Position numbers and translations under genes: made by a program. DNA of 64,000 bases from Prorocentrum cordatum (Eukaryota > Sar > Dinophyceae > Prorocentrales > Prorocentraceae), in NCBI GenBank assembly GCA_963575745.1, contig CAUYUJ010012547.1, positions 202,324-266,323 of the forward strand. Direction: 5' to 3'. The notes below the pieces were generated by a model. The model was not told the DNA's origin. It saw only the letters and a program-made list of their open reading frames with translations, and did not search any database. Positions 49,780-58,725 of the stretch are shown in pieces. How positions within the stretch are numbered: the stretch's first letter is position 1; each line of letters starts with the position of its first letter.

Positions 49780-49912
49780 TCGGGCGGCGAATGAATGCTC
49801 GGAGGTTCGCGCGGATTTCTTGGATGGGCGCCGGGCTCCGCTGACGGCGCCTTCGGCGCAGCCTCTGACGCGCTTCGCGCGCCAGGGAGGGGAATCCAGC
49901 GCCGATGCAAGC
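49780..49912. mobile_element. Foldback family B, copy 6
   Basis: GCTCGGAGGTTCGCGCGGAT then TTCTTGGATGGGCGCC on the left. The right end GGAGGGGAATCCAGCGCCGA is only partly inverse. GCGCTTCGCGCGCC in the interior is palindromic. Confidence 0.6.
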
Positions 49913-50085
49913 CATTCGCTGGGGCTCCCAAAAGTGATGTGTCGTGGCTGTTGCCTCACCCCTTCAGACCATTGCGAGGACCCTTTGGGGCGCCGATGCA
50001 AGCCATTCGCTGGGGCTCCCAAAAGTGATGTGTCGCAGCTGTTGCCTCACCCCCTCAGACCACTGCGAGGACCCTTTGGGGGCTC
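49906..50085 (+). repeat. 89-bp tandem duplication
   Basis: CGCCGATGCAAGCCATTCGC, GGGGCTCCCAAAAGTGATGT and GTTGCCTCACCCC(T/C)TCAGACC recur about 89 bp apart (49902 and 49991) with very few differences, so this is a recent duplication. Confidence 0.9.
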
Positions 50086-50255
50086 CTGCGGGGCTACGGT
50101 TTGCGGCCTGTGCCTGCGATCGGGGTCGGGGGACCTGCTCGTGTCCAAGGATCGCCCTGGCCAGCAGCGCCCCGTCGTCTCTCCCTCCGCGCTCCAGATG
50201 GCACGGCAGAGGGCAGCGATTACCGAACACTGCCCCCCTCCCCCCCAAGACTCAA

Positions 50256-50421
50256 TTCAGGAGGGAAAGAAACACACAGACACAATGAATCGTCGGTTCC
50301 CCAGAAAATATGGGAAAGTATGGGAAGTGGGGGGGAAGGCAAAAACCCAGAAGATATAGGAAAATATGGGGAATCCGGTTATTTGTGTGTATTTATTTGT
50401 GTGCCCCAGGGCCCCTTCAAA
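50256..50421 (+). repeat. Dispersed family C, copy 3
   Basis: GGAGGGAAAGAAACACACAG, AATATGGGAAAGTATGGG, GGGGAATCCGGTTATTTGTG and TGTATTTATTTGTGTGCCCC. The cleanest copy. Confidence 0.75.
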
Positions 50422-51375
50422 CTCCCCCCCCCCCCTCCCCCCAAAACTCCATGCTGGCACGCGCGGGGGAGACTGCGGTCGAAGTGCATCTCATCAGACC
50501 CACCGCCAACTTTGAGCATTTGGGGGGAGGGGGAGGCGTCGACGGAGGAATGTGGCACGCGTGTTCGCTAACTTGCTCCGAGGCCCGTAGCACGAGGACC
50601 GCTTCCCCCTGCCGGGGGCCCCGAGGCGCCCGTGCCTGGAGGCGCCTCTCGGAGGAGCAGGGGGGCCATCGGAGGAGGGCCCGTGGAGACGACGTCGGCC
50701 GTCTCTGGCGTTTCTGTGGGTCCCTGTGGGACCTGCTGGAGGCTCTTTTCTCGCCGCCACGGCAGAACCCGCCTCGGAACGCGGGGCCAGATGGACCTGG
50801 AAGGGGGCCTGGGATCGATTCTGAGCGGCTTGCTGCCAAGCGGGGGAGCAACCGTTGCCTCAGCTGTCCGGCTTTGGAGGGCCGGGGGGGGGGGGGCGGA
50901 TTGGAGTAGCAGGCCGGCTTCGGGAGGCCGAAGCGCCCAGTGTGAGGGGGGGTTGTTATGGCACTTCGTGGGGCGCGGGGGGGCCCGGGCAGACTCGCCT
51001 CTCCCAGCCCAGCCGTGCGCGGGGCGCGCGGGTGGTTTATCGAGCAAGGTGGGGTCCCCGGAAGGCCCTGGCCCTGCATGTGCCCGCGCCGTGTCCTGAG
51101 CCGGCCCGCCCCGTGTGTGGGCACTGCCTGGCGGCTGTGATGTGGAGCCCGCGCAGGCGATCGGACCACCAGGTCTGCTTCGCCTCCCTGGGGGGCTCAG
51201 GGCACTCTTGCCCCTGTCCTTTGGAAGCATCCATCTTGCCCTAACCACTGGAACAGCATGCTCAACATGCCCGCAAGCAGTCCCCAGAGCAATGCAAGAG
51301 TTTCATCCCAGATCGACGGAGCCCACGTCGAGGGGTTCCAGACGCGGACAAAGGCGAACGCCATCCGCGGATATC
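50422..51375. other. Unassigned sequence
   Basis: Poly-C at 50426-50436 and poly-G at 50885-50896. No gene recognised, although a minus frame of 250 codons exists without a domain. Confidence 0.35.
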
Positions 51376-51487
51376 TTTTCCTCCTCCTCCTCCTCCTCTT
51401 ACTCCTCTTTCCATGTGTCAGGTTGAGAATTCGAGGCAGGTTGACTTCAGCATTGGCGCTGGTATACCATTGGTCGGTTCCTGTTTA

Positions 51488-51960
51488 TCCCCGCTCGGGC
51501 CACGCTCCCTTGTGAATCACGCTGTGTCCGCGCTCCCATGGCTAGGATTCCCAGTACAATACACTGTGTCAGCCCCCCCCGCCCCAGGGCCAGGATCCCT
51601 CGTAAATTACGCTGCGTCCACGCTCCCAGGGCCACGATCCATACTAAATTCGGGGGAGCGTAAGACCCGGGTTTGCCAGGACTCGGGTTCGCCATATTTT
51701 TTGACGACCGCGCCTCGGATTTTGACGAGGAGGAGTTTCGTGGGATGTCTGCAGCGGGAGGCCTCGTCAAAATGCAGGCTCGGCCTCGTCATTTTTTTGA
51801 CGACCTCGTCGGGGATTTCCGAGTCCCCTGTACCCAGGTCTTACGTCCCCCTGATAAATTGCGCTGCGTCCGCGCTCCCAGGGCCACGATTCATCGTAAG
51901 TTACGCTGCGTCCGCACTCCCAGGGCCACGATCCCTTGTAAATTACGCTGCGTCGGAATC
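51488..51960 (+). repeat. 45-50 bp tandem array, interrupted by an element
   Basis: Units of the form CGTAAATTACGCTGCGTCC then GCGCTCCCAGGGCCACGATC occur at about 51488-51650 (three to four units) and 51855-51957 (two to three units). The array is split at a TAAATT site by the insertion at 51651-51852. Confidence 0.8.
51651..51852. mobile_element. Foldback element inserted in a tandem array
   Basis: Inverted ends: left GGGGGAGCGTAAGACCCGGG then TTTGCCAGGACTCGG, right inverse GGGGGACGTAAGACCTGGG then TACAGGGGACTCGG. Interior arms TTTTTTGACGACC and GTCATTTTTTTGACGACC add a second stem. TAAATT (or ACTAAATT and GATAAATT) lies on both sides, giving a 6-8 bp target duplication. The broken unit continues in register beyond the right end. 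Confidence 0.75.
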
Positions 51961-52059
51961 CTGCGAACCGCGGCCCAGTCGACACATACGATCAAAGAGT
52001 TCTTGCGATTACACGAGAGAAGAACCCCAATGAGTAGATGGTTTGAACATTAGTGAGAG

Positions 52060-52300
52060 ATCGATCCTGAGATAGATAATGTGAGATCGATCGTGGGATC
52101 GGTAGTAAGGACGATAGTAAGGTCTATCGTGCAACCGATAGTGAAGTCGATTCAGTTAGATCGATCGTGAGATCGTTCGTGCGATCTATAATGGGGTTGA
52201 TTGTGGTATTGATATTGAGATCGGTAGTATGATCGATAGTGAAACCGATAGAGACGTGGGTAATGAGGTCGATGGTGGGGCCGATCGATGAGGAGATCGA
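52060..52300 (-). repeat. Decayed ATCGATCTCAC-type satellite
   Basis: GTGAGATCGATCGTGGGATC-type words of about 12 bp, the inverse of the units at 16.7-17.3 kb and much more diverged. Confidence 0.7.
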
Positions 52301-52425
52301 CCAGGAACCCGGGAACCCAGAAACACGGGAACCCCCCCGCCCACTAAAATCGGCCAGGAACCATCAACCGGGAACCCGGGAACAGGGAACCGGGAATCCG
52401 GGAACCCAGCCGCCCACTGAAATCG
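52300..52425 (+). repeat. GGGAACCC short repeat
   Basis: AACCCGGGAACCC and GGGAACCGGG words, with CCCACTAAAATCGGCC and CCCACTGAAATCGGCC about 75 bp apart. Confidence 0.7.
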
Positions 52426-52495
52426 GCCTGGTACCTTCGTCAAATCATTCAATCTCTGCTAGGACCCCTTCAGTGCAAGCACTGATAGGGGGGTG

Positions 52496-52522
52496 ATATA
52501 TATATATATATATATACATTTA

Positions 52523-52591
<69 letters not shown>

Positions 52592-52612
52592 GTACGTGTA
52601 TATATATGTACC
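52496..52612. repeat. (TATATG)n microsatellite
   Basis: TATA run, then about 13 GTATAT hexamers. At the sister locus (16.62 kb) the corresponding sequence is a short unexpanded TATAAGTGTACC. Confidence 0.9.
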
Positions 52613-53370
52613 TAATACGACCACCCTGCGGGTGATAAGGAGGTTGTGGGGGGGTGGGGGGAGGGGGGTGGCTCATGACGACAAGTGTGATGAATGTGAT
52701 GAACGTGGTGCTCACGTGAAGCTGCTGGCGCCGCCAGGTCGGAGCTGGCAGCGCCTGGCTCACTCGCGCCCGCCCGGGAGTGCTGTCGCTGCGGGGCCTG
52801 CGGGAGGGCGCGACAGCACGCCGCCCAGAGCGCCTCCGAGCTCTTTGTGTTCTCCCGAGTCCCGACCCCCAACGGGGTCGCCAGTGCACGCAACTCATTC
52901 CGGTTCATGTTCCGCACGTCGCTGGAGGTGACATCGGCCGCCCCCACAACCGGTTTCCGTGCAACCGTGGTGGGGGCGGACGGCGCTACCTGTGCCTGGC
53001 TCAAACTGGAAGAGCCGGACCCGCCCGCGCGCGCACCTGGTGCCCCCACCGACGCGGGCCCGCGTGAAACGGACGGCGCGGCCAGGCCGGAGCTGGCAGC
53101 GCCTGGCTCGCCCACGCGCGCCGGGGCTTGCACCGACGCGGACCCATGTGAAATGGACGGCGCCGCCAAGTCGGAGCAGGCAGCGCCTTGCTCGCCCGCG
53201 CGCGCCAGGGAAGGCTGCCGCTGAGCGGCCTCCCGCAGCTTGCAATCCTCGCGCACGTCTTCGACTGCGCGCCACTGCGTCGGCGCCGCCGGCTTCCTGG
53301 TGGGGATTCCAAGATTGGCAGCGTACTTCATGAGCTCCGCCTTCTTCATGTCATCCACGCGGCCCCCCAT
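52612..53370 (-). CDS. Candidate protein with two SAP-like motifs
   Basis: The best protein candidate in the window. From the ATG at 53370 the frame reads MGGRVDDMKKAELMKYAANL, then GIPTRK and WRAVEDVREDCK, a compact helix-turn-helix pattern (polar-Glu-Leu, small-hydrophobic-Gly-hydrophobic) like a SAP motif. About 145 residues later NMNRNELRALATPLGVGTRE and EALWAACCRAL repeat the pattern. Between and after them lie three roughly 28-residue repeats containing GEPGAASSGLAAPSVSRGPA. The upstream extension to 53565 is poly-Leu from a GGA tract, so I start at 53370. The last 30 residues are low complexity. From memory, similar motif pairs occur in predicted dinoflagellate proteins of unknown or transposon-linked function, and this is unverified. 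SAP motifs usually bind DNA or RNA. Confidence 0.4.
   Translation of the reverse strand: MGGRVDDMKKAELMKYAANLGIPTRKPAAPTQWRAVEDVREDCKLREAAQRQPSLARAGEQGAACSDLAAPSISHGSASVQAPARVGEPGAASSGLAAPSVSRGPASVGAPGARAGGSGSSSLSQAQVAPSAPTTVARKPVVGAADVTSSDVRNMNRNELRALATPLGVGTRENTKSSEALWAACCRALPQAPQRQHSRAGASEPGAASSDLAAPAASREHHVHHIHHTCRHEPPPSPHPPTTSLSPAGWSY
52616..52656 (+). repeat. Conserved hairpin motif beside ATCGAT satellite, copy 2
   Basis: TACGACCACCCTGCGGGTGA then TAAGGAGGTTGTGGGG, one or two bases different from 16637-16675. Confidence 0.7.
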
Positions 53371-53447
53371 TTCGTGGATAGCCCGGCCGCAGAAATGCGC
53401 GAAGAGGGCGCCCTGGGGGGGTAGCGCGACCGCAGTGGGCGCCTTGA

Positions 53448-53548
53448 GCCGGAGGAGGAGGACACTGAGGGGCAGGATAAGGAGGAGGAGGAGGCGGAGG
53501 AGGAGGAGGAGAAGGAGGAGGAGGAGGAGGAGGAGGACGAGGTGGATG
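53448..53548 (+). repeat. (GGA)n microsatellite
   Basis: GGA triplets with CAC, GAT and GCG interruptions, overlapping the upstream end of the candidate minus-strand frame. Confidence 0.9.
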
Positions 53549-53940
53549 AAGAAGAAGACGGTCATGATGATGATGGTGACGGTGGTGATGACGATGAGGA
53601 GATGCTGATAAATGCAAATTCACAGAAGCAGGGGAACTGGAAGGACGGCGTGGCCAATAAATGACGGCATTTATTTGTCCTCTGACGACTAAGTGGTCCA
53701 AGAACGGCCCCCCCGGCCCATGATGCCAAATGAAAGAGGCCGCCATCCTCTGAGGGGGGACGAGAGGAGGAGGGGGGCGATGAATGGCAATCGAGCCTTC
53801 GTCCTAGCAAAAAAGCGACGAGCTGACCGACTTGCGTTGCATGGCCTGAGCCCTTGAGCCGAACTAAAGATCTAAGTACTTAGGTTAGACATTAAAATAA
53901 AACAATTCAAGGAAGGATGCGAGGAGGAGAAGCAAGATAA
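53549..53940. other. Unassigned sequence
   Basis: Short GATGATG run at 53560-53605, then ordinary sequence. No gene recognised. Confidence 0.35.
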
Positions 53941-53942
53941 GG

Positions 53943-54398
53943 TCGCCCATGATGAGCAACCATGATGGTGTCCCATGATGAGCAACCATGATGAGCAACC
54001 ATGATGAGCAACCGGCGGGGCAATGATGAGCAACCATGATGAACAACCATGATGGGCAACCATGATGGGCAACCAGCGGGACAATGATGAGCAACCGTGA
54101 TGAGCAACCGGCGGGGCAATGATGAGCAACCATGATGAGCAACCATGATGAGCAGCCATGATGAGAAACCGGCGGGACAATGATGAGCAACCATGATGAG
54201 CAACCGGTGGGACAATGATGAACAACCATGATGAGCAACCATGATGAGCAACCATGATGAGCAACCGGTGAGACAATGATGAGCAACCATGATGAGCAAC
54301 CGGCGGGACAATGATGAGCAACCATGATGAGCAACCGTGATGGGCAACCATGATGAGCAACCGGCGGGCAACCGACTGGACAACGTGGGCTACCGCTT
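53943..54398 (+). repeat. 13-bp minisatellite ATGATGAGCAACC
   Basis: About 450 bp of ATGATGAGCAACC and ATGATGGGCAACC units, with CCGGCGGGACA inserted in place of CATGATG every two to four units. A 13-bp unit shifts phase each copy, and no phase carries a stop on the minus strand, so three overlapping frames of 158-208 codons exist as artefacts. Confidence 0.95.
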
Positions 54399-54439
54399 GA
54401 CAAGGCCGGGGGGGGGGGACATTTGTGGTGGCGGACCCC

Positions 54440-54592
54440 TAGGGACAGCAGAGTGAATTCCTCTCGCTGGCCCACGCAGCTTCGCCACGCCCGCGCGCAC
54501 GGCACGAACACGAACTCGAAACTCGATTTCCCGGCGGGGGGACTCCATCACACTGCGATCTCACCCCCCAACCTCCAATAGAAGGGCGCGTT
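54440..54592 (+). repeat. Dispersed family O, copy 2
   Basis: GAATTCCTCTCGCTGGCCCA, CGCAGCTTCGCCACGCCCGC, CTCGATTTCCCGGCGGGGGG and CACCCCCCAACCTCCAATAG. Again directly after a minisatellite bearing CCGGCGGGACA. Confidence 0.7.
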
Positions 54593-54724
54593 GGTCGAGC
54601 TCTGAGATTCCTGAGTTGCCCCAGGGCTCTGTGTGGGCCCCCCAGGGCCACCGAGGGGCAAGGCGCGTTCGCGGGGCAACCTCTGGCAGGCCAGCTCCTC
54701 TTGAAGAGGAAACGCCATCAGCAT

Positions 54725-54900
54725 AAATTTGTAGCGTTCCGTGCTGATTTCTTGGATCCGCGCCTGGGCCTCCCCGGCGGCGCCTCTTGCGCCGCCCCTG
54801 GCGCGCTCAGCGCGACAGGGAGGGGGGGCCCAGCTCAGCGCTGATCCAAGAACTCCGCTCGGAGCGCCAAAAATATTATGGCGCATGTTTTTCGTCCAGA
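54725..54900. mobile_element. Foldback family B, copy 7
   Basis: Left AGCGTTCCGTGCTGATTTCT then TGGATCCGCGCC. Right AGCGCTGATCCAAGAACTCC then GCTCGGAGCGCC. The outer ends are AATTTGTAG and AAAAATATTATG, AT-rich but without (TA)n. Confidence 0.65.
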
Positions 54901-55099
54901 AACACTTGCACGGCATTCCCCCCCCCCCCCTCACCCCCCTCTGTCGCCTTTCGAGATAGCGCTGGGCCGACCAGTCGTGCAAGTCAATGCTGGCTTGCGT
55001 GAAGTCCAGATTTCCTGTCGGGCCTCGCCACGCTCCCCCCCCACTCCCCCTCCGTGCAAGCAGACTTGCCAGAATCTACGTAAAAAGCGCCTCCAATGG

Positions 55100-55240
55100 T
55101 CGGCGGCGAGCCAAGGGGTGAAGTGCGAAGGACAAGGCCGTTTCAGAAGGCTTGGAAGCCCCTTCCAGCCTTCTGAGAAGTGCTATGAGCCTTCCCCGAA
55201 GACGCCGCAGACCTCTCGTGGGCCTTCTCCTTTTCACCTT
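55100..55240. mobile_element. Palindromic element, family L copy 3
   Basis: TCGGCGGCGAGCCAAGGGGT, GAAGTGCGAAGGACAAGGCC on the left and GGGCCTTCTCCTTTTCACC on the right. The arms are more diverged than in copy 1. Confidence 0.6.
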
Positions 55241-55289
55241 TTAAGGTGTTCGATTCTGGACCCCTTATTAAACGCAACCATCCAGCTTT

Positions 55290-55420
55290 CGCGCCGAAGA
55301 CGGCTGGGAACCACCAGAGACCGCCAGAAACCGCCGCAGACCGTCGGAGGTTCGCCGAAGACCGTCCGAAGACCGCCGAAGACCGCCGAAAACGGCCCCG
55401 AGGAGACGGGCAACGAGGGG
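55290..55420 (+). repeat. GACCGCCGAA short repeat
   Basis: GAAGACGGCTGGGAACCACC, AGAGACCGCCAGAAACCGCC and CCGAAGACCGCCGAAGACCG: about eight CCGCCGAAGA-type units of 9-11 bp. Confidence 0.7.
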
Positions 55421-55629
55421 TCCATGGTCGGACGCGCAATTTTCGGCCGCCGCCTCCAGTGGATGCGCCCCCCGCCCAGGCCCGGGCTTCTGCCGGAAAA
55501 GGCCGCGGGCAGGGCGTACCCGTACGGCCTGGCCCGCGCGGGGGCGGACGGAGGCGCGTGGCCGCCGGAGCCGCCGCGGGCGGGCCTGGGCTGACGCGGG
55601 GGAGCCACGGCGGCGGAGGTCTCCCCGGG

Positions 55630-55976
55630 GAGGAGGAGGAGGAGGAGGAGGAGGAGGAGGAGGAGGAGGAGGAGGAGGAGGAGGAGGAGGAGGAGGAGGA
55701 GGAGGAGGAAATGGAGGAGGAGGAGGAGGAGGAGGAGGAGGAGGAGGAGGAGGAGGAGGAAATGGAGGAGGAGGAGGAGGAGGAGGAAGTGGAAGAGGAG
55801 GAGGAAATGGAGGAGGAGGGGGAGGAGGGGGAGGGAGGAGGAGGAGGAGGAGGAGGAGGAGGGAGGAGGAGGAGGGAGAGGAGGAGGAGGAGGAGGAGGA
55901 GGAGAGGAGGAAATGGAGGAGGAGGAGGAGGAGGAGGAGGAGGAGGAGGAGGAGGAGGAGGAGGAGGGGGAGGACG
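55630..55976 (+). repeat. (GGA)n microsatellite, large
   Basis: About 345 bp of GGA with regularly spaced AATGGA and AAGTGG interruptions. The left edge of the palindromic element at 55991 lies directly beyond it. Confidence 0.95.
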
Positions 55977-55990
55977 ACCACCTGGGCCTC

Positions 55991-56220
55991 CTAGACGCAG
56001 TTGGAGTAGATGGGGTTGGAGGATCGCGCCGCATCGCCGATGCATCGGTCGGCGATGCGGCTCGATGTGGAGCCCGATTTTCTCCACGCCGATGGCGCCG
56101 ATGCCTCGCCGACGTCGTCGATGCATTGCCGATGCATCGGCGATGTATCGCCGATGCATTGGCGATGCGGCGCGATCCTCCGACCCCATCTACTCCGACT
56201 CCATCCAGGAGTCCTCTAGA
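55991..56220. mobile_element. ATCGGCGATGC-rich palindromic element, copy 2
   Basis: Termini at 56003-56043 and 56156-56196 are inverse over 41 bp with two mismatches: left GGAGTAGATGGGGTTGGAGG then ATCGCGCCGCATCGCC, right the inverse. The outer ends CTAGACGCAG and inverse CTAGAGGACT extend it. The interior alternates ATCGGCGATG and CATCGCCGAT, which can pair further. It sits at the edge of a GGA array, but no target duplication could be read. Confidence 0.75.
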
Positions 56221-56221
56221 A

Positions 56222-56345
56222 GACCAGCCGCGCGCAGAGGAAAGGCTTCCCAGAAGCACCCCTGCTTCTCAGAAGGTGCGGGCCTTGTCTACAGATGTAG
56301 GGGCTGGCGCCTGTATAGAGCAGTCTCTTTCTGAGACTCCTTCCA
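56222..56345. mobile_element. Foldback element, family W copy 2
   Basis: GGCTTCCCAGAAGCACCCCT, GCTTCTCAGAAGGTGCGGGC, ACAGATGTAGGGGCTGGCGC. Shares the CATAGATGTA-type loop with copy 1. The right arm is eroded. Confidence 0.5.
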
Positions 56346-56411
56346 TCTTTCCCCCTACCCCCCTGTGCGCACCGCCAAGAAGAGGAAGGGTCCAGAGGGT
56401 GATGACTAGTT

Positions 56412-56580
56412 AAGGGGGGTGGATTTGATCACCTGGGCCATGAGATCTCCCCAGATGTCATGCCCCCCTGTTCTTATTCGAATACGTCCCCTGACACTCC
56501 CCCCTGGGCCGCGCACATGCCTCGGGCCATGATTTGCGACCCCCATCTGGGACGCCCCCTCTTGGACGCCTCCGAACATA
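56412..56580 (+). repeat. Dispersed family V, copy 2
   Basis: GGGGTGGATTTGATCACCTG, GGGCCATGATTTGCGACCCC and GGGACGCCCCCTCTTGGACG. Confidence 0.5.
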
Positions 56581-56584
56581 GTAA

Positions 56585-56760
56585 ATCACGGATAGCGCCA
56601 ACTAGCGTTCCACAGTGCCGAGTAGCGCCGAGTAGCGCTCAAAAAGCGCCCAACAATAGCGCCCAACAGCGCCATGTGAGGGTCCTATACGCTTTGCGCG
56701 CGATGGGGCGCGCTCTTGGGCGCCATGGGGGCCACCTTCCGTTAGTATTTTGTAGATTGA
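56585..56760 (+). repeat. Dispersed family H, copy 3
   Basis: GCCGAGTAGCGCTCAAAAAG, CGCCCAACAATAGCGCCCAA, CAGCGCCATGTGAGGG and CGCCATGGGGGCCACC. Confidence 0.6.
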
Positions 56761-56944
56761 AAATGGAGCGGTATCGTTACCGCTGCTCGCCCCATGAGAT
56801 CTGGGCGTCTCATTTTTTTGAGCTGGGCGTCTGCGCCAGGGGCCGAGGCCCTGGACAATCAGAGACCGATCCGACTCAAAACATAGCGAAGACAGATACG
56901 ATCTAGTGCTCTGGTCGTGGCTTTCACGATATTTCAATAGTTTC

Positions 56945-57045
56945 GCGACGTCGTATCCCCCAGGGTCCTGGGGATCTCTATTCGCCACGGTTGGGTTCTC
57001 CCCGAGATTCCGGCCCGAGTGCACCCCGGGAGAGGTCTAGGAAAC
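56945..57045 (+). repeat. Dispersed family S, copy 4
   Basis: CCCAGGGTCCTGGGGATCTC, CGCCACGGTTGGGTTCTCC and CCCGAGTGCACCCCGGGAGA. Diverged in the middle. Confidence 0.5.
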
Positions 57046-57095
57046 AGCTGTATCGGTACAATTCGGAACGCGATAGGCCGAGGACAAATCCGTAC

Positions 57096-57138
57096 CAGAG
57101 CGTTCCAGAACGCTCTCAGGGCGTTCTGGAACGCTCTG
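57096..57138. repeat. Double palindrome with two TTCnnGAA words
   Basis: CAGAGCGTTCCAGAACGC (57096-57113) and its exact inverse (57121-57138) are separated by 7 bp. Each arm is itself palindromic around TTCCAGAA or TTCTGGAA. The words match the TTCnnGAA core of a heat-shock element, but there is no adjacent gene, so a structural palindrome is equally likely. Confidence 0.8.
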
Positions 57139-57419
57139 AGAAGGCGGCTGCGCCCGAGGCATCTTCCAGAGCCGCCGGCTTTCAGAGATCCTCGATATAT
57201 CTTCACCCGATTCTACCCTCGTTCTGGCTTCGTCGGAGCATCGGTGCCTTTGTGCCCCACAGGTCCAGGCCGTCGCCTGGAGGTTCCTCGCCGCCTGAGC
57301 TCGCTTGCCGGGCCTTCTCCTGATGCCGCTCCGGCGCGCGCGATGGCGTCCGCGCTCGTCGGGAGGGCTTCGGGGAGCCGCTCTGGAGGTTGCCTTGCCG
57401 CTCCTTCTTGTTTCTTAGG
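57139..57419. other. Unassigned sequence
   Basis: No gene or repeat recognised. Confidence 0.35.
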
Positions 57420-57605
57420 CATCATACAGCCCCTAACGCTAATAACTAATTACGCCATGAATCCGTGGCCTAACTTCAGTCGGCGAATTTTAGGGATATC
57501 CCTAAACAGATGGGTGGCTTCGTCAGAGACGTGTGCGAAACAGAGGACCCCCCCATCCAACATGTTTTCGGCCCTCCTCACCAGGGGCCCTGCTCAAGGA
57601 TTAGG
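57420..57605 (+). repeat. Dispersed family U, copy 3
   Basis: CCCTAACGCTAATAACTAAT, GTGGCCTAACTTCAG, TTTTAGGGATATCCCTAAAC, GATGGGTGGCTTCG and TTTTCGGCCCTCCTC. The palindrome is intact. Confidence 0.6.
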
Positions 57606-58135
57606 GGCATGCTCGTTGCTCCTCATCGCTTGCGACTCACGCCGCCCGGCCTTAGGCAAGACGTCTGCACGCTGGCGTTCTCCTCGTCTGGATTTCAGGG
57701 AGCCGCTCGGAGGAGCGCCCTGCTCACTCGCCCATTCGCCCCGCTCCTTCCCAGACCTCCGTGTGCCGTGATTGCTCGAGATGCGGGCTCCAGAGCTCTC
57801 CCCCCCCCTCGTGAGAACATGCCGGAAACTGGAGCACATGCATTACCAGTGGCGGGCGTTTTTTTTTTTTAATCCCAGGGCTCTTTTTTAGGGTCGGGGA
57901 CGACATCGGGGTGGTGTGGTGTATACTTGTTCCCCGTTCTCCTGTGGAAGCAACAAGACATGTATACACCAGGATGCCGTATAGACCATAATCCGTTTTC
58001 TTGCGCGAATCCCAGTGCGGGACCGGAACATGGTTTTCATCCTCGATGTTTGTACACCGCCGCCGAGCACGGCGAACAACAGTCCGCCTTGATGTTGCAA
58101 GGCCTTCGAGTCGGTGCCTGCGTTCTCCTGCTGAA
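57606..58135. other. Unassigned sequence
   Basis: Poly-T at 57860-57870. GTATACTTGTTCCCC and ATGTATACACC near 57920-57965 are partly inverse. No gene recognised. Confidence 0.35.
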
Positions 58136-58137
58136 GT

Positions 58138-58215
58138 GCTCCAGGGGTGCGTTTTGGCCAGGAAGCAGATGGGCAGCCCGCCGTGGCGACGAGAGGGCCC
58201 TGGGGGGCCCCAGAA
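58138..58215 (-). repeat. Dispersed family S, minus-strand copy
   Basis: Inverse of the family: GCTCCAGGGGTGCGTTTTGG, CCAGGAAGCAGATGGGC and GCCGTGGCGACGAGAGGGCC. Confidence 0.6.
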
Positions 58216-58725
58216 GGGCGAGAAGCGCCCAGGGACTTCAAGCCCTTCAGACCTCGAGGGTCGGGGATCGCCTTCTCCCCCTCTTCGCCCTCCTCCCCCC
58301 GCAGCGGGAACCTAGGGCCGTGGGGGCCGACGGGGCTTACGCTTCGATCGGCGGCGACTGGCCCAGCGCGAAGGGGCATGCGGGTGGCCAGCGCGCGTGC
58401 GCGACCTGCCCGCGATCTTCCCGCAGGGGGAGCCGCCAGCCCCGGACCGCTGGTGTCTCCCAGCAGAATCCAGGGCCGAGGCTTCTGACTGGACGTCTTC
58501 ATGGTTCTGGCCCCTTCCGCGCCACACCTTCGGCGTGGGTATTGGAAGCCACCTGGCGAACGGACCCAGCCATGCACAGCTGCGAGGGGCCAGGGCGCGG
58601 CTCTCCTCACAGGACGCGCGCCGCGGAAGGGCCGGCACCGATGGGGCGCCGGCAGACCAGGCGCGCTGAGGCGCGCTGAGGCGAGCCGAGCTTCGGACGG
58701 TGCGTGGTCCAATTGAGCGGTGGCT
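58216..58725. other. Unassigned GC-rich sequence
   Basis: No gene recognised. Confidence 0.35.

Noticed and set aside
53840-53870. CTTGAGCC word, possible spliced-leader relic of a dinoflagellate retrogene
   Set aside because: Only eight bases match the reverse of the leader as I remember it. Similar short matches occur by chance near 20211 and 53440.
53872-54511. Three overlapping His/Cys/Ser/Leu repeat frames, possible metal-binding repeat protein
   Set aside because: The unit is 13 bp, so the phase changes with each copy and all phases stay open. The pattern comes from the minisatellite.
54878-56334. Glu- and Arg-rich frames up to 362 codons
   Set aside because: Products of the GGA array at 55.63-55.98 kb.
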